A stretch of DNA of 64,000 bases from Brevibacillus porteri (GCF_003013475.1 NZ_PXZO01000042.1:1-64000); one strand, 5' to 3'. Positions 1 to 8,640 are shown, numbered from the stretch's first letter. Notes: generated by a model from the letters alone, not told the origin. Program-made: numbers and translations.

Positions 1-2
1 AA

Positions 3-146
3 CCTGGCAAACCGGATCAACCTGGCAAACCGGATCAACCTGGCAACCCAGACCAACCTGGCAACCCAGACCAACCTGGTAACCCGGATCAACCTGGAAA
101 TCCAGACCAACCTGGCGATCCAGACCAACCTGGTACTCCTGATGCA
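3..146 (+). repeat. 18-bp tandem repeat encoding a PGxPDQ stalk
   Basis: About eight tandem 18-bp units (for example cctggcaacccagaccaa) differ mainly at the third residue of each unit and at silent positions. The last copy is degenerate (PGTPDA). The array reaches the left window edge, so the true copy number is unknown. It forms an extended Pro-rich spacer through the wall. Confidence 0.9.
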
Positions 147-389
147 AACAACAACACTACGAACCCCAACACTTCGGGAGAGTTGAATCAAACAGGAAAT
201 ACAACCAAACCGAACGATTCGGGAGCTGCCAATAACTCCAACGTCTTAGAGACTAACAACGAATCTCCAGCTACAGGCAAAGTATTGCCTCAGACGGGAG
301 AACAGGCTAACCCACTCCCTCTCGTTGCAGGTATCGTTTCGATCTTGATCGGTATTTCGATCATGTATCGTAGAAACAAGAAAGCGTAG
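3..389 (+). CDS. LPXTG cell-wall-anchored protein, C-terminal part (5' end outside window)
   Basis: The frame is open from the left edge, so only the C-terminal 128 residues are visible. They begin with a proline-rich stalk of eight 6-residue units (PG[K/N/D/T]PDQ, about 3-146). A linker rich in Asn, Thr and Ser follows. The sorting signal has LPQTG at 285-299, then a hydrophobic segment (LPLVAGIVSILIGISIMY) and a basic RRNKK tail. This is the classic substrate of a class A-type sortase, which links the Thr of LPXTG to peptidoglycan. The function of the missing N-terminal ectodomain cannot be judged. A strong terminator follows directly, so this gene ends its transcript. Confidence 0.9.
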   Translation, partial: PGKPDQPGKPDQPGNPDQPGNPDQPGNPDQPGNPDQPGDPDQPGTPDANNNTTNPNTSGELNQTGNTTKPNDSGAANNSNVLETNNESPATGKVLPQTGEQANPLPLVAGIVSILIGISIMYRRNKKA

Positions 390-399
390 ATCATCTAAA

Positions 400-440
400 G
401 GACCAAGTCCAGGGATTTTCCCGGCTTGGTCCTCTTTTTT
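400..440 (+). terminator. Rho-independent terminator
   Basis: The arms ggaccaag and cttggtcc pair and are followed by a run of six T. It lies just after the LPXTG gene. A convergent gene ends at 444 on the other strand. Confidence 0.85.
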
Positions 441-443
441 CCC

Positions 444-1394
444 CTACTCTAGCAATTGCCGGAGAAGCGGTTCACTTTTATACAAAATCTCCAGATGTGT
501 CGCCTCTACGTAATATCGCTCACCTTCGAGTGCGAATACACTGTTTGCCATGACACTCCCATCCCCAGCGTCACTATTGATCGAGCCCACTACTCTTCCA
601 TCGACCCATTTATCGGGAGACAGCGAAGGGACTGTTCGCAGGTAATGAATCGTTTCTTGTCCGATACCAGCTACCAGCGTGACGCGAATATTGCGGGCTG
701 CGATAATCCCCATCGTTGCGTTCAAGTAGTCCATGTATTGATTTTTCACGACAATCTGTTCATAAGGTACGAAGGCTTCGACCCCCTGTGTTTTCTCCAG
801 CAAATAATCGCCATATGCTGCTGACGGGGTAAGATCAAGGAGACTGGGAAAATGTCTGTGAATAGCTTGTATACGATGAAAAGGGATGCTTTGCTCCAAA
901 TAGGCTAGATAAACATTCATATATAGCTCCACGACATTTCTTTTGGCAGAAACGGAGCGCGGCAGCTTCCCTCCTGCCCAATAGCTGTAGGCGACAGGCG
1001 ATCCGGCGTTGGGAGTCGCAAAAATGAGCAGCTGATCCACATCGTTTTGGTAAAATTCGCTCTGGACATAGGCTCTAGCAACAAGGCCCCCCATGCTATG
1101 GCAAATGAGATTGACATAAGGGGAACCTGTCGTTTGCTTCGCTCGCTCGATGACAGGCAGCAAAAAGCGTTCTGCTGAAATATCGATCTGCCTTCGCCAA
1201 TCATAAAAAGCTACAAACAATTGTTCATTGAGGGCGTATCCCATTTTTCCAAGCAAACGGATAAATGGCTCGTAAGCCGTTCGGGCAAACCCGAAGCCCC
1301 AGTCACCAGTACCCGGAATAATTTGATCACTCATCGACCCAAACAGCCCCGGAACAAAAACAATCGGTGCCTTTTGCGCAAGAAAAAAACTCAT
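444..1394 (-). CDS. alpha/beta-hydrolase, LCAT/lipase-like esterase
   Basis: This 316-residue protein has the lipase nucleophile elbow CHSMGG with the predicted catalytic Ser at residue 100. An oxyanion-loop-like FVPGLFGS lies at residues 13-20, and late Asp and His candidates occur in the C-terminal quarter (DAGDGSV, EATHLE). The overall pattern matches the lecithin:cholesterol acyltransferase-like / PGAP1-like lipase group. No signal peptide is seen, so it is probably cytoplasmic. The ATG at 1394 has an AAAGGAG site at good spacing. The gene stands alone between divergent and convergent neighbours. The substrate is unknown; an acyl ester is likely. Confidence 0.75.
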   Translation of the reverse strand: MSFFLAQKAPIVFVPGLFGSMSDQIIPGTGDWGFGFARTAYEPFIRLLGKMGYALNEQLFVAFYDWRRQIDISAERFLLPVIERAKQTTGSPYVNLICHSMGGLVARAYVQSEFYQNDVDQLLIFATPNAGSPVAYSYWAGGKLPRSVSAKRNVVELYMNVYLAYLEQSIPFHRIQAIHRHFPSLLDLTPSAAYGDYLLEKTQGVEAFVPYEQIVVKNQYMDYLNATMGIIAARNIRVTLVAGIGQETIHYLRTVPSLSPDKWVDGRVVGSINSDAGDGSVMANSVFALEGERYYVEATHLEILYKSEPLLRQLLE

Positions 1395-1612
1395 GCTTGC
1401 ACTCCTTTCCCTCTCTTTTGTCCCATGACCAGAAGGAAAACAACATATGCTTCTGCCTATGCCAGAGCAGCTTGGGTGGTTCCCTTGTTTCGATGAGTGT
1501 CGTCATTTTTTGCCGAAACTTCCCACTGGAGCGTAACAAAGCGATATAATAAAGCGTCAAACGTATTGGCTAATGTTTTAAGCAAATCTATCTTGTCGGA
1601 GGATTGGCAAAA

Positions 1613-3235
1613 ATGAAGGTACGCAAGTGGTTTATGCTTTTGCTAATGTTCGTACTATGTATTCCAACGATGGGGATATCCGTGCAGGCCGCGCAGACAT
1701 CCTCTGGCATCAGCATCTATTTGGACGGGCAACAAATCAAAAGTGACGTCGCTCCGTACATTATTCCAAAAGCAAACGTAACGATGGTCCCTATGCGAGT
1801 GATCGGTGAAAATCTGGGAGCCGAAGTAAATTGGGAGCCAAATTCTCAGACCGCAACGATCAGCAAGCAAGATACCTTGTTGTCCATGACGGTTAATCAG
1901 AAGAACGCTCTCGTGAACAACAACAGCGTCCCACTTGATTCTTCTGTTCAGAACAAGCAAGGAAGAATCATGGTTCCGCTGCGTTTTGTATCCGAGCAGT
2001 TGGGCCTAACGGTAAACTGGGAAGACAAAACCAAAACGATTCGCCTACAAAGCGGCAACGTCGCTACCATGACTCCGCCACCACAGGATGTTCTGAGTGA
2101 AACTGGCGGGATGGAACCAAGCACACCTGTCGTGACAAACGGAGATTTGCGCGGGGTATGGATATCGACAGTCTACAACTTGGACTGGCCATCTTCCGGT
2201 TCTAACGGAAACCCAGCGAAACAGCAACAAGAATACATACAGCTGCTCGATGAGCTGCAAGCCATGGGAATGAACGCTGTTTTCGTGCAAGTGCGTCCAT
2301 CTGGAGACGCTCTGTACCCTTCTACACTCACTCCATGGTCGAGATTTTTGACGGGAACCCCAGGGAAAGATCCTGGCTACGACCCGCTTGCCTTTATGGT
2401 AGAAGAAACGCATAGACGCGGGATGCAATTCCATGCTTGGTTCAACCCGTTCCGTGCCACTACGGATGCAAAAACAGACCAATTGCCAGCGAATCACGTG
2501 ATCAAGCAGCACCCTGACTGGATTGTGAATGCCAACAAAAAGTTGTACATCAATCCGGGTATTCCGGCAGCACGTCAGCAAATTATCAATGAAGTAATGG
2601 AAGTCGTGCAGCGCTATGAAATCGATGGTGTCCATCTGGATGATTATTTCTATCCTTCCAATGTCGCCTTTGCAGACGATGCAGCATTCAAGGCTTACAA
2701 CAACAAGAAAATCGTATCCAAAGCAGACTGGCGCCGTGATAATATCAATCAATTTGTTCAACAATTGAATCAGTCCATCAAGAGCGTCAAGCCTCACGTT
2801 CAATTCGGGATCAGTCCATTCGGTGTATGGCGCAACAGCAATGTCGATCCGACCGGCTCCGATACAAAAGCTGGCGTGACTGCTTATGACCACATGTTTG
2901 CCGATGTGCGCACATGGATTCAACAAGGCTGGATCGATTATGTGACTCCGCAAATTTATTGGAGCTTTTCCTTCGCCCCTGCCCAATACGACAAGCTCGT
3001 TACTTGGTGGGCAAACGAAGTACAAGGGACGAACGTCAAGCTCTACATCGGTCATTCCCCTTACAAGCTGGGAACGGCTGAAGCTGGCTGGCAGAGCGCC
3101 CAGGAGATTATCAACCAATTGAATTACAACGCGATGGTTCCTCAGGTTCAGGGCAGCATTTTCTTTAGTGCCAAGGACTTGCGGAAAAATCCATTAGGTC
3201 TGCTCCCAGCTCTTAGCAGTTATTACAACCGCTAA
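1613..3235 (+). CDS. secreted GHL10-family glycoside hydrolase with copper-amine-oxidase-like stalk domain
   Basis: The 540-residue precursor starts with a signal peptide ending near VQAA. Residues about 35-150 form the copper amine oxidase N-domain-like module (a wall-associated beta domain, not an oxidase). The rest is a GHL10/DUF187 TIM barrel with characteristic VQVRPSGDALY, HAWFNPFRAT and DGVHLDDYFYP segments. Members of this family are thought to act on wall or exopolysaccharides; the acidic pair in the LDDY segment may be catalytic. I chose the ATG at 1613 because the upstream TTG at 1604 abuts the CGGAGGA site, whereas 1613 is 9 nt from it. It appears monocistronic. Confidence 0.85.
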   Translation: MKVRKWFMLLLMFVLCIPTMGISVQAAQTSSGISIYLDGQQIKSDVAPYIIPKANVTMVPMRVIGENLGAEVNWEPNSQTATISKQDTLLSMTVNQKNALVNNNSVPLDSSVQNKQGRIMVPLRFVSEQLGLTVNWEDKTKTIRLQSGNVATMTPPPQDVLSETGGMEPSTPVVTNGDLRGVWISTVYNLDWPSSGSNGNPAKQQQEYIQLLDELQAMGMNAVFVQVRPSGDALYPSTLTPWSRFLTGTPGKDPGYDPLAFMVEETHRRGMQFHAWFNPFRATTDAKTDQLPANHVIKQHPDWIVNANKKLYINPGIPAARQQIINEVMEVVQRYEIDGVHLDDYFYPSNVAFADDAAFKAYNNKKIVSKADWRRDNINQFVQQLNQSIKSVKPHVQFGISPFGVWRNSNVDPTGSDTKAGVTAYDHMFADVRTWIQQGWIDYVTPQIYWSFSFAPAQYDKLVTWWANEVQGTNVKLYIGHSPYKLGTAEAGWQSAQEIINQLNYNAMVPQVQGSIFFSAKDLRKNPLGLLPALSSYYNR

Positions 3236-3246
3236 ATAAATAGCAA

Positions 3247-3305
3247 AAACCCCCGAATACTCGTAGCAAAACATACTTGCTACCTATGTTTCGGGGTTTT
3301 TTTCT
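3247..3305. terminator. bidirectional terminator between convergent genes
   Basis: The inverted repeat cccccgaa...ttcgggg is flanked by A-rich and T-rich runs. It can therefore end both the glycosidase transcript and the convergent siderophore-binding gene. Confidence 0.8.
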
Positions 3306-3306
3306 T

Positions 3307-4278
3307 CTACGTTAATTTTTCTACAATGAACGTGAGTTGCGCTTCCAATGAGATCGGGTCATTAAAATAGGAGCCTTTCTGATCAATCTGAAAAACCTGA
3401 TTATTTTTCACTGCTGACAGGCCCTTCCAAACGTTTGTACCGTATACACTCTCCGGATTGGTATCATCTCCGGACCATGCACTGGTAAAAATGTAGTCTC
3501 CCGCAAAGTCCGGCATTGTTTCAAGCGAGACCTCCGCCCAGCCGGTATTGCTATCAATGGCTTCTTTTTGTACGGCATTCGGAGCCTTCAACTGGAATTC
3601 TCCGTAAAGGATGTCTCCGCCCCTTCCGAAGTTGTGCCCAAACGCATAGATCCCCTTGGCGTATGGCTGCAAAATCGAAACGGTTTTATCTCCTACCGCT
3701 GCTTGCACCTTTGGTTTTGCCTCAGCAATTTTCTTGTCCCATTCGGCAATCCACTCATTCGCCTTGTCTTCTCTTCCTGTCATTTTGCCAAACTCCCGCA
3801 GTTCTTCGCGGATTGGCTTCTTACCGTATGGAATCACTACCGTTGGAGCTATTTTGGTGAACTCCTCGATATTCTTATCCCCTTCAAACACGATAAGTAA
3901 ATCAGGATTCATCGCCAGTACTTTTTCTAGCGATGTTCCGTTGCCCACGCTTTCGATACCATCCAGCTTCCCTTTAAAATACGGGTTTTCCATAGCATGG
4001 TCCGTGATACCGATAGGCTTGATCCCCAGTGTCAGAAAATGTCCAGCATAGCTGTCCGCAAGAACCACAACCCGTTTTGGGTCCTTCGGAATTTTTACTG
4101 TGCCATTAAACGCTTGGTAGTTGATATATTCATTGTTACTCTCGTTAACTGAACTTTCCTGCGCAGGTTGAGCAGTTGGATTGGCTGGTGTCTGTCCGCA
4201 GGCTGATAACATGCTGATCATGACCATAATAAGGGCTACCATTATGATCTTATCTAAGCCTGATTTTCTCCTTCTCAA
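3307..4278 (-). CDS. ferric-siderophore ABC transporter substrate-binding lipoprotein
   Basis: This is a FhuD/FeuA-type periplasmic-binding-like protein of about 323 residues. A hydrophobic leader ends in the lipobox LSAC, and the mature protein has the two-lobed pattern seen in this family (RVVVLADSYAGHFLTLGIKPIGI; LLIVF; ILQPYAKGIYAFG). It would capture ferric siderophore outside the membrane for an importer encoded elsewhere, since no permease gene is adjacent. The TTG at 4278 is preferred because AAGGAGAGG lies 6 nt upstream; an upstream TTG at 4296 would place that site inside the gene. A Fur box lies just upstream, so it is probably iron-repressed. Confidence 0.85.
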   Translation of the reverse strand: MRRRKSGLDKIIMVALIMVMISMLSACGQTPANPTAQPAQESSVNESNNEYINYQAFNGTVKIPKDPKRVVVLADSYAGHFLTLGIKPIGITDHAMENPYFKGKLDGIESVGNGTSLEKVLAMNPDLLIVFEGDKNIEEFTKIAPTVVIPYGKKPIREELREFGKMTGREDKANEWIAEWDKKIAEAKPKVQAAVGDKTVSILQPYAKGIYAFGHNFGRGGDILYGEFQLKAPNAVQKEAIDSNTGWAEVSLETMPDFAGDYIFTSAWSGDDTNPESVYGTNVWKGLSAVKNNQVFQIDQKGSYFNDPISLEAQLTFIVEKLT

Positions 4279-4304
4279 AAAGAACCTCTCCTTCAACGAA
4301 ACTT

Positions 4305-4323
4305 GAAATTGATAATCATTCTC
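4305..4323. promoter_or_regulatory. Fur box of siderophore-binding gene
   Basis: gaaattgataatcattctc matches the 19-bp Fur consensus (GATAATGATAATCATTATC) at most positions. It lies 27 nt upstream of the chosen start of the binding-protein gene. Confidence 0.7.
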
Positions 4324-4395
4324 GTGAATTTTAGCATAAGGAGCTTGCTCTGCCCATCTTTTTCGTTATCCGAGATACCATTTTTAATCCGTCAC

Positions 4396-4425
4396 AAAAA
4401 AATGCCGCGAAGCATGTTCGCGACA
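4396..4425 (-). terminator. terminator, copy 1 of a repeated terminator
   Basis: Read on the minus strand, TGTCGCGAA and TTCGCGGCA pair around a 5-nt loop and are followed by seven T. It lies 22 nt after the small secreted-protein gene. Near-identical copies follow two other genes at 5024 and 6615. Confidence 0.85.
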
Positions 4426-4446
4426 TTGGTAGCTTTATTTTTTGGC

Positions 4447-4851
4447 TTATTTCGTTACTTTGTGAAGACCGAACAGCATGAGGACATCATTATCGTTGGT
4501 CTCATACTCTTTCACTTCACCTTTAAAGGAAGTTTCTTTGACAATAATCTTGCTGCCTGTCGCATTTGGTTTCATTTCAATCATATGTGAAGATAGATTA
4601 AGATCATCTGCCGTTATACCTAACTTCTCGGAGAGATCTTTAACCGTAGCCTTGTGCTCACCTAGTTGACTGTCTTTAATGGTTACTGCCTGGCCATCCT
4701 TAGAAAAAACGAATGCAATCGTCAGGTCTAGGTTACTTTTTTCCGCAACGTTTGCTTTTGCATCTGCTGTAGTGGTTGCATACGGTATAACAGTACCAAT
4801 CACCCCAGTTAGTAACAAAGCTGATGCAGTTGTCATCCATTTCTTTTTCAT
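4447..4851 (-). CDS. small secreted protein of unknown function
   Basis: This is a 134-residue protein with a clear signal peptide (MKKKW, then a hydrophobic stretch, cleavage near TADAKA). The mature part of about 100 residues has mixed charge, ends in a basic tail and contains no cysteine. I do not recognise a family. The gene lies downstream of the ECF sigma/anti-sigma pair on the same strand, but a terminator at 5024-5053 separates them. An 8-bp inverted repeat in its leader may be an operator. It could be a regulon member of the sigma factor; this is inference only. Confidence 0.65.
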   Translation of the reverse strand: MKKKWMTTASALLLTGVIGTVIPYATTTADAKANVAEKSNLDLTIAFVFSKDGQAVTIKDSQLGEHKATVKDLSEKLGITADDLNLSSHMIEMKPNATGSKIIVKETSFKGEVKEYETNDNDVLMLFGLHKVTK

Positions 4852-4884
4852 TTGTCTCGCTCCTTTTCATTTCTTTTTTTGTGT

Positions 4885-4913
4885 GCAAGTAAATCTCTTA
4901 CTCTCTTACTTGC
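4885..4913. promoter_or_regulatory. inverted repeat in the 5' leader of the small secreted-protein gene
   Basis: gcaagtaa and ttacttgc (8-bp perfect arms, 13-nt spacer containing further ttact repeats) lie 34-62 nt upstream of the start. It could be an operator or an mRNA hairpin; no known regulator consensus is recognised. Confidence 0.4.
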
Positions 4914-5023
4914 TAAATCTAGGGTAAGATGAAAAGTTAAACAAAATTGTGGGGTAAAACTAAAATTTTCCTTAACTCATCGCGCATCCTTGGTTCTCAG
5001 AGATACTATTTTCAATCTGTCAC

Positions 5024-5053
5024 AAAAAAATGCCGCGAAGCATGTTCGCGACA
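5024..5053 (-). terminator. terminator, copy 2 of a repeated terminator
   Basis: The stem-loop is identical to that at 4396-4425. About 35 nt of flanking sequence on the far side is also similar. It ends the sigma/anti-sigma operon. Confidence 0.85.
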
Positions 5054-5062
5054 TTGATAGTT

Positions 5063-5998
5063 TTATTTTTTCGGCATCATAGCATTTACAAACTCGCTGA
5101 TGTTGCCTTTGGTCAATACATCCCCAGTCGCAACTACTTCATACTGCATCTTCTTACCAGCGTATTCCATCACCCAGACGATGTTCTTGTCAACCCCTTC
5201 TTTACTAGCTTCTTCTGTATACAGCACTTCGATTTGCCCTACTTTCATTACCTCTTTTTGCTGTTCATCCTGATTTATTACATAAGTTGTACTACCTTCT
5301 ACATCTTCATAATTGGAAATGTTCAAATTTATATAGCTTTCCCCAGACTTATATGTCGCATATAGCGTGTCCAGCTCATTTGTCCATTCCAACGGCTGAA
5401 TGACGTATTCTTTTTTCTCTTGCTCTGCCTTTTTGTATAAAGCTTCCTTGTCATACTCTCTCTTGATGTCAAATGTGAGGCTGGCATCTTCAAAGGAATA
5501 ACCCCCTGGCAATGTCTCAGGCACCAATATCTGATCTCCCACTTTCTTGTGTAGATCGGCCAAATTGGCAAATTCAAATGCTTTATAGAGCGTTGCAACC
5601 GCTTTTTTTGGATTGTGGACGGCGATATAAACGGCTGCGGCAGTTCCAGGCTCCATGCTTCTAGTAATTTCCGAACGTTTATCTTGATATTTCTTTGTTT
5701 CAGGATCTAACTCCTTGACAACTTTTGGTTTTTCCTGAATTTGGGAGATGTCTTTCTGCTGATAAATAACTTCGCCTTTTTCATCCTTCAACTGATAGTA
5801 CTGGACAGCAGCATACCCCGACGAAATGCTTGCGATTAATCCGATCGCGACCAAAATACTCACCTTGTACTTCACAAAAAATCTCTCCTTCTCTCGTTTG
5901 ATTTTTGTCATCACTTGATGGCTAATGTCAATCTCCTGCGGGATACGCGGGTCATTGAACAGGTCCTTAATACTCTCGTGCGATTTGTTTGGACTCAT
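5063..5998 (-). CDS. membrane-anchored anti-sigma factor with DUF4367-like domain
   Basis: This is a 311-residue single-pass protein. A cytoplasmic N-terminal region (about 1-45) would bind sigma, a membrane segment spans about 46-65 (VSILVAIGLIASISSGYAA), and a long extracellular part follows. The C-terminal half has the DUF4367 pattern with LVPETLPGGYSF. Such proteins hold an ECF sigma at the membrane until an envelope signal arrives. Its start overlaps the end of the sigma gene by 32 nt, which suggests translational coupling. The sensed signal is unknown. Confidence 0.75.
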   Translation of the reverse strand: MSPNKSHESIKDLFNDPRIPQEIDISHQVMTKIKREKERFFVKYKVSILVAIGLIASISSGYAAVQYYQLKDEKGEVIYQQKDISQIQEKPKVVKELDPETKKYQDKRSEITRSMEPGTAAAVYIAVHNPKKAVATLYKAFEFANLADLHKKVGDQILVPETLPGGYSFEDASLTFDIKREYDKEALYKKAEQEKKEYVIQPLEWTNELDTLYATYKSGESYINLNISNYEDVEGSTTYVINQDEQQKEVMKVGQIEVLYTEEASKEGVDKNIVWVMEYAGKKMQYEVVATGDVLTKGNISEFVNAMMPKK

Positions 5999-6554
5999 CG
6001 TGAGCTGACCCTCCCTTCCCTAAAGGAGAATAAGCGGATCGGAACTTCGAGGCCGTACGCTCGAATTTTTTGCGCAGACTCGCAGCGTTTTTGTTCATGA
6101 TCAAGGAAATTTCCTCGTACGTCTTTTCTTCCACGCCTCGCAGCAAGAGAAGCGTTCTTTCCTCTACTGAGAGTGTCTGCATGGCAAGAAATACATCCTC
6201 ACTGAAATAAACATTTTCAATATGCCACTCGATGTCTGATTGAGACTCTTTGTCCTGCATCAAAAATGGCAACAGCTTTGTCCATTTCCTTTTTCTGATG
6301 AGATCGATGCAATGGTGATAGGCTATTTTATAAAGCCAAGCTGCGAACGGAATGGTTGGACTGTATTTTTTCAAGTTGCGATAAGCCTTGAAGAAGACCT
6401 CCTGTGTGGCATCTTCCGCTTCGCATCGATTCCCCAGGATGTGATAGCAGTAGTGAAATATGGGGGTTTGGTAGCTTTTCATGATAGCAGCGTAGCGGTC
6501 ATCCCCGCCCTGAATGATCTCATTCACGAGTTCTTCTATCTGTTTCGTGTCCAC
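5967..6554 (-). CDS. ECF-type RNA polymerase sigma-70 factor
   Basis: The 195-residue protein has a region 2 with EDATQEVFFKAYRNLKKY and AAWLYKIAYHHCIDLIRKRK. The region 4 has LSVEERTLLLLRGVEEKTYEEISLIMNKN followed by an HTH rich in Lys and Arg. The GTG at 6554 is chosen because AAGGAGG lies 6 nt upstream; an upstream extension in the same frame has no ribosome site and runs back through the NOS terminator. It is cotranscribed with the overlapping anti-sigma gene. Confidence 0.88.
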   Translation of the reverse strand: MDTKQIEELVNEIIQGGDDRYAAIMKSYQTPIFHYCYHILGNRCEAEDATQEVFFKAYRNLKKYSPTIPFAAWLYKIAYHHCIDLIRKRKWTKLLPFLMQDKESQSDIEWHIENVYFSEDVFLAMQTLSVEERTLLLLRGVEEKTYEEISLIMNKNAASLRKKFERTASKFRSAYSPLGKGGSAHDESKQIAREY

Positions 6555-6614
6555 TCTCTCCCTCCTTCCAACTGGTATAACGCACCATACCACCCTGTAT
6601 GTGACATCGCATGC

Positions 6615-6645
6615 AAAAAAAATGCCGCGAAGTATATTCGCGACA
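6615..6645 (-). terminator. terminator, copy 3 of a repeated terminator
   Basis: The stem arms match copies 1 and 2 exactly (tgccgcgaa / ttcgcgaca on the plus strand). Only the 5-nt loop differs. It ends the nitric oxide synthase transcript and separates it from the sigma operon. Confidence 0.85.
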
Positions 6646-6655
6646 TTGGAAAGCC

Positions 6656-7753
6656 TTAATTTTTGCCGAGCTCCGGCTTGTCCTGGTAAAAGAAATTCGG
6701 CGTATGGATGGTGTTGTCGTATAGACTGTGGAAAATGTGTGTGGCTGTTCCGGAGATCGGCGGAACCAGCCATGTCCAGTCACCCGTAACGGCTCGACTA
6801 CATTTCTCTTCTCTTTCCTCAAATCGCTTGAATTGCTGGCTCGCCGTATGGTGATCGACAATCGATACTCCTTTTTCCTTGAAGGAATGCAGGACAGCTA
6901 CGTTCAGCTCGATGAGCGCTTTGTCTCTCCACAGTGTCGCTTCCCTGCTCGTATCGAGCCCCATGACCTCTGCCACCTTTGGCAGCATGTTATATCGCTC
7001 TTGGTCAGCGAAATTGCGCGCACCGATCTCCGTTCCCATGTACCACCCGTTAAAAGGCGCGGCCAAATAGTGGATACCGCCAATCTCCATGCGCATATTC
7101 GAAACAATAGGAACCCCATACCATTGCAATGCCAAATCAGCAAAGCCCGGCAAATCGGGATGCACGATCGGCACCTCCAAGACCAGCTCCTGTGGAATCT
7201 CAAAAAACTGCGGCGTCCGATCTCCAATCTGCACGACAAGCGGCAAAACGTCGTAGTTTGTGCCTTTCCCTTGCCAGCCCAAGCTCTCGCATAGCTTTGT
7301 CAACGAAAGCGAGACCGGATCACCCAACACGCCGTACTCCGTTTCATATCCGGCGTAACGAATCAATTGGTCGTTCCAGATTCGCATAGGAGCTCTGCCT
7401 GCTACAGCAGGTGCAAAAACGGTGATGGTCGGGCGAATTTTCCCGCCATTGGTGGCAAAGTCGATGTGTCGGAGCATGGCCTGCGCCATCTCTTCTTCTG
7501 TTTCGACGTGCCGCTCATCTATCACAAGTAACGATTCCCAAAAGAATCGCCCAATACATCGATTGCTATTGCGCCAGGCCATTTTTGCTCCGTGACGCAG
7601 CTCCTCGGTCGTATGCTCATAGTATCCCTGCTGTTCGATCATCTGTCGGACTTCCTGTACTCGTCGCTCGGTTTCGTCCGTTGTCTTGTCCAGTTCGCGA
7701 TAGCATGTCCGAATAAATTGCTCTGCCGCTTCCATTAGTTGAATTGGTTCCAT
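6656..7753 (-). CDS. nos: bacterial nitric oxide synthase oxygenase
   Basis: The 365-residue protein is the oxygenase domain only, the normal size for bacterial NOS, which borrows electrons from other flavoproteins. The haem-ligand Cys is residue 66 in RNSNRCIGR. Further family segments include [14 protein letters not shown] and the C-terminal [12 protein letters not shown] used in pterin/dimer contacts. It oxidises L-arginine to citrulline and NO in the cytoplasm, and in Bacillus NO protects against oxidative stress and some antibiotics. It has its own terminator and a plausible promoter, so it is probably monocistronic. Confidence 0.95.
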   Translation of the reverse strand: MEPIQLMEAAEQFIRTCYRELDKTTDETERRVQEVRQMIEQQGYYEHTTEELRHGAKMAWRNSNRCIGRFFWESLLVIDERHVETEEEMAQAMLRHIDFATNGGKIRPTITVFAPAVAGRAPMRIWNDQLIRYAGYETEYGVLGDPVSLSLTKLCESLGWQGKGTNYDVLPLVVQIGDRTPQFFEIPQELVLEVPIVHPDLPGFADLALQWYGVPIVSNMRMEIGGIHYLAAPFNGWYMGTEIGARNFADQERYNMLPKVAEVMGLDTSREATLWRDKALIELNVAVLHSFKEKGVSIVDHHTASQQFKRFEEREEKCSRAVTGDWTWLVPPISGTATHIFHSLYDNTIHTPNFFYQDKPELGKN

Positions 7754-7824
7754 ATTACCCTCTTTTCACGCTGAAGGGTGTCTCTTCGCTGTTACTTTCT
7801 TCATCGTAGAATTTTGTTACCTAC

Positions 7825-7854
7825 ATTATAAATTTACTCGTGCTTGATTACCAA
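7825..7854 (-). promoter_or_regulatory. probable sigma-A promoter of nos
   Basis: On the minus strand a TTGGTA -35 and a perfect TATAAT -10 are separated by 18 nt, about 70 nt upstream of the nos start. A 7-bp inverted repeat (cctacat...atgtagg, 7820-7862) encloses the promoter and could be an operator. Confidence 0.5.
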
Positions 7855-8056
7855 TCATGTAGGCATATGGACACATATCTGTAAGAAACATGGGCTGACG
7901 TGTTTACTACACACGATGAATAAGCAGCTTGAGTAAAGAAACCGGTGTTTCTGGATGAAACATTTCCAAATACCTATGTATATTTAAGTGTATTCACAAC
8001 TTTATATCTATTGTTAGTGACCGCTCTACACCCAACATTTCATTAAATGGGTATAA

Positions 8057-8194
8057 TTTCCTTTTCATATAGATTGGATATCCAGCGAATCGATCAACAT
8101 AAAAGATGGAATCAAAAGACTAAGAAACGCAAATTTGAAGATTAAAGATGTCAGGCATTTGCTAGATATTATTGAAAGATAAGGAGAAATATAA
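8057..8194 (+). pseudogene. coding remnant (C-terminal fragment of an unknown protein)
   Basis: After a stop at 8054-8056 the frame reads about 40 residues that look like real protein (INIKDGIKRLRNANLKIKDV...LLDIIER) and ends at 8180 just before an AAGGAGA site. There is no start codon or ribosome site of its own. The AT-rich sequence differs from the neighbouring operons. I read it as the tail of a decayed gene. Confidence 0.35.
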
Positions 8195-8442
8195 ATGATG
8201 TATGAACATATCATGCGGGTGGGAATGACCATTAATGATAAAAAAAGAGGGTGTATTATTGTAGGAGGAGTTGATCCTATGTTCTCCTCAAACAATACAA
8301 AAGTACCAAATATTGTTGATAAATATATTATGGTTAAAACCACAACATCACAGGAAATCTAAGTATTGGAATTAGCACTTATGATTCAGATAATTTTAGT
8401 AAGGTAAAATCAGGTGATGAAGTGTTGTTAGTATTGGATTGA
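8195..8442 (+). pseudogene. small frameshifted gene of unknown function
   Basis: An ATG with AAGGAGA 7 nt upstream opens a 55-codon frame ending at 8362. Around 8340 a shift of frame would continue the protein smoothly (GNLSIGISTYDSDNF...GDEVLLVLD) to a stop at 8442, giving about 80 residues in all. The composition is AT-rich. I do not recognise the family. It could instead be a short intact 55-residue protein. Confidence 0.4.
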
Positions 8443-8449
8443 GCAATAC

Positions 8450-8580
8450 ATTCGGGTCTGTCAAAATTTTTGTGTTATAACAATCTTGGCGTGTAACTGT
8501 CATACTTTAGTCAAGGAAAAAGACACGTATGAAGGCAAAAAAGCTAACTTTAAGCAACCTCCGTCATAAAACGAAAAACT
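8450..8580. other. intergenic tract, possible insertion-sequence end remnant
   Basis: The stretch begins with gggtctgtcaaaatttttgt, which resembles the terminal repeats of some IS256-like elements, but no second end or transposase remains. Otherwise nothing is recognised here. Confidence 0.2.
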
Positions 8581-8601
8581 ATGGTTGGACTGGATAACAC
8601 A

Positions 8602-8635
8602 CAAAAAAGGACAGGTGCTTACACCCACCCGCCCT
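8602..8635 (-). terminator. terminator of the glycerophosphodiester operon
   Basis: On the minus strand AGGGCGGGTG pairs with CACCTGTCCT (10 bp with two G-U pairs, 8-nt loop), followed by six T. It lies 6 nt after glpP. Confidence 0.8.
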
Positions 8636-8640
8636 TTCTC

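Noticed and set aside
3-146. Tandem 18-bp units as a possible CRISPR or VNTR outside a gene
   Set aside because: The units are in frame and encode a PGxPDQ stalk continuous with the LPXTG signal; there are no spacers.
2045-3118. A 357-residue open frame opposite the GHL10 gene
   Set aside because: It is the antisense shadow of a well-supported gene with a signal peptide, family motifs and a ribosome site. No own start signal or recognisable motif.
6555-6773. N-terminal extension of the ECF sigma factor
   Set aside because: The extended frame runs through the nos terminator and has no ribosome site. The GTG at 6554 with AAGGAGG is better.
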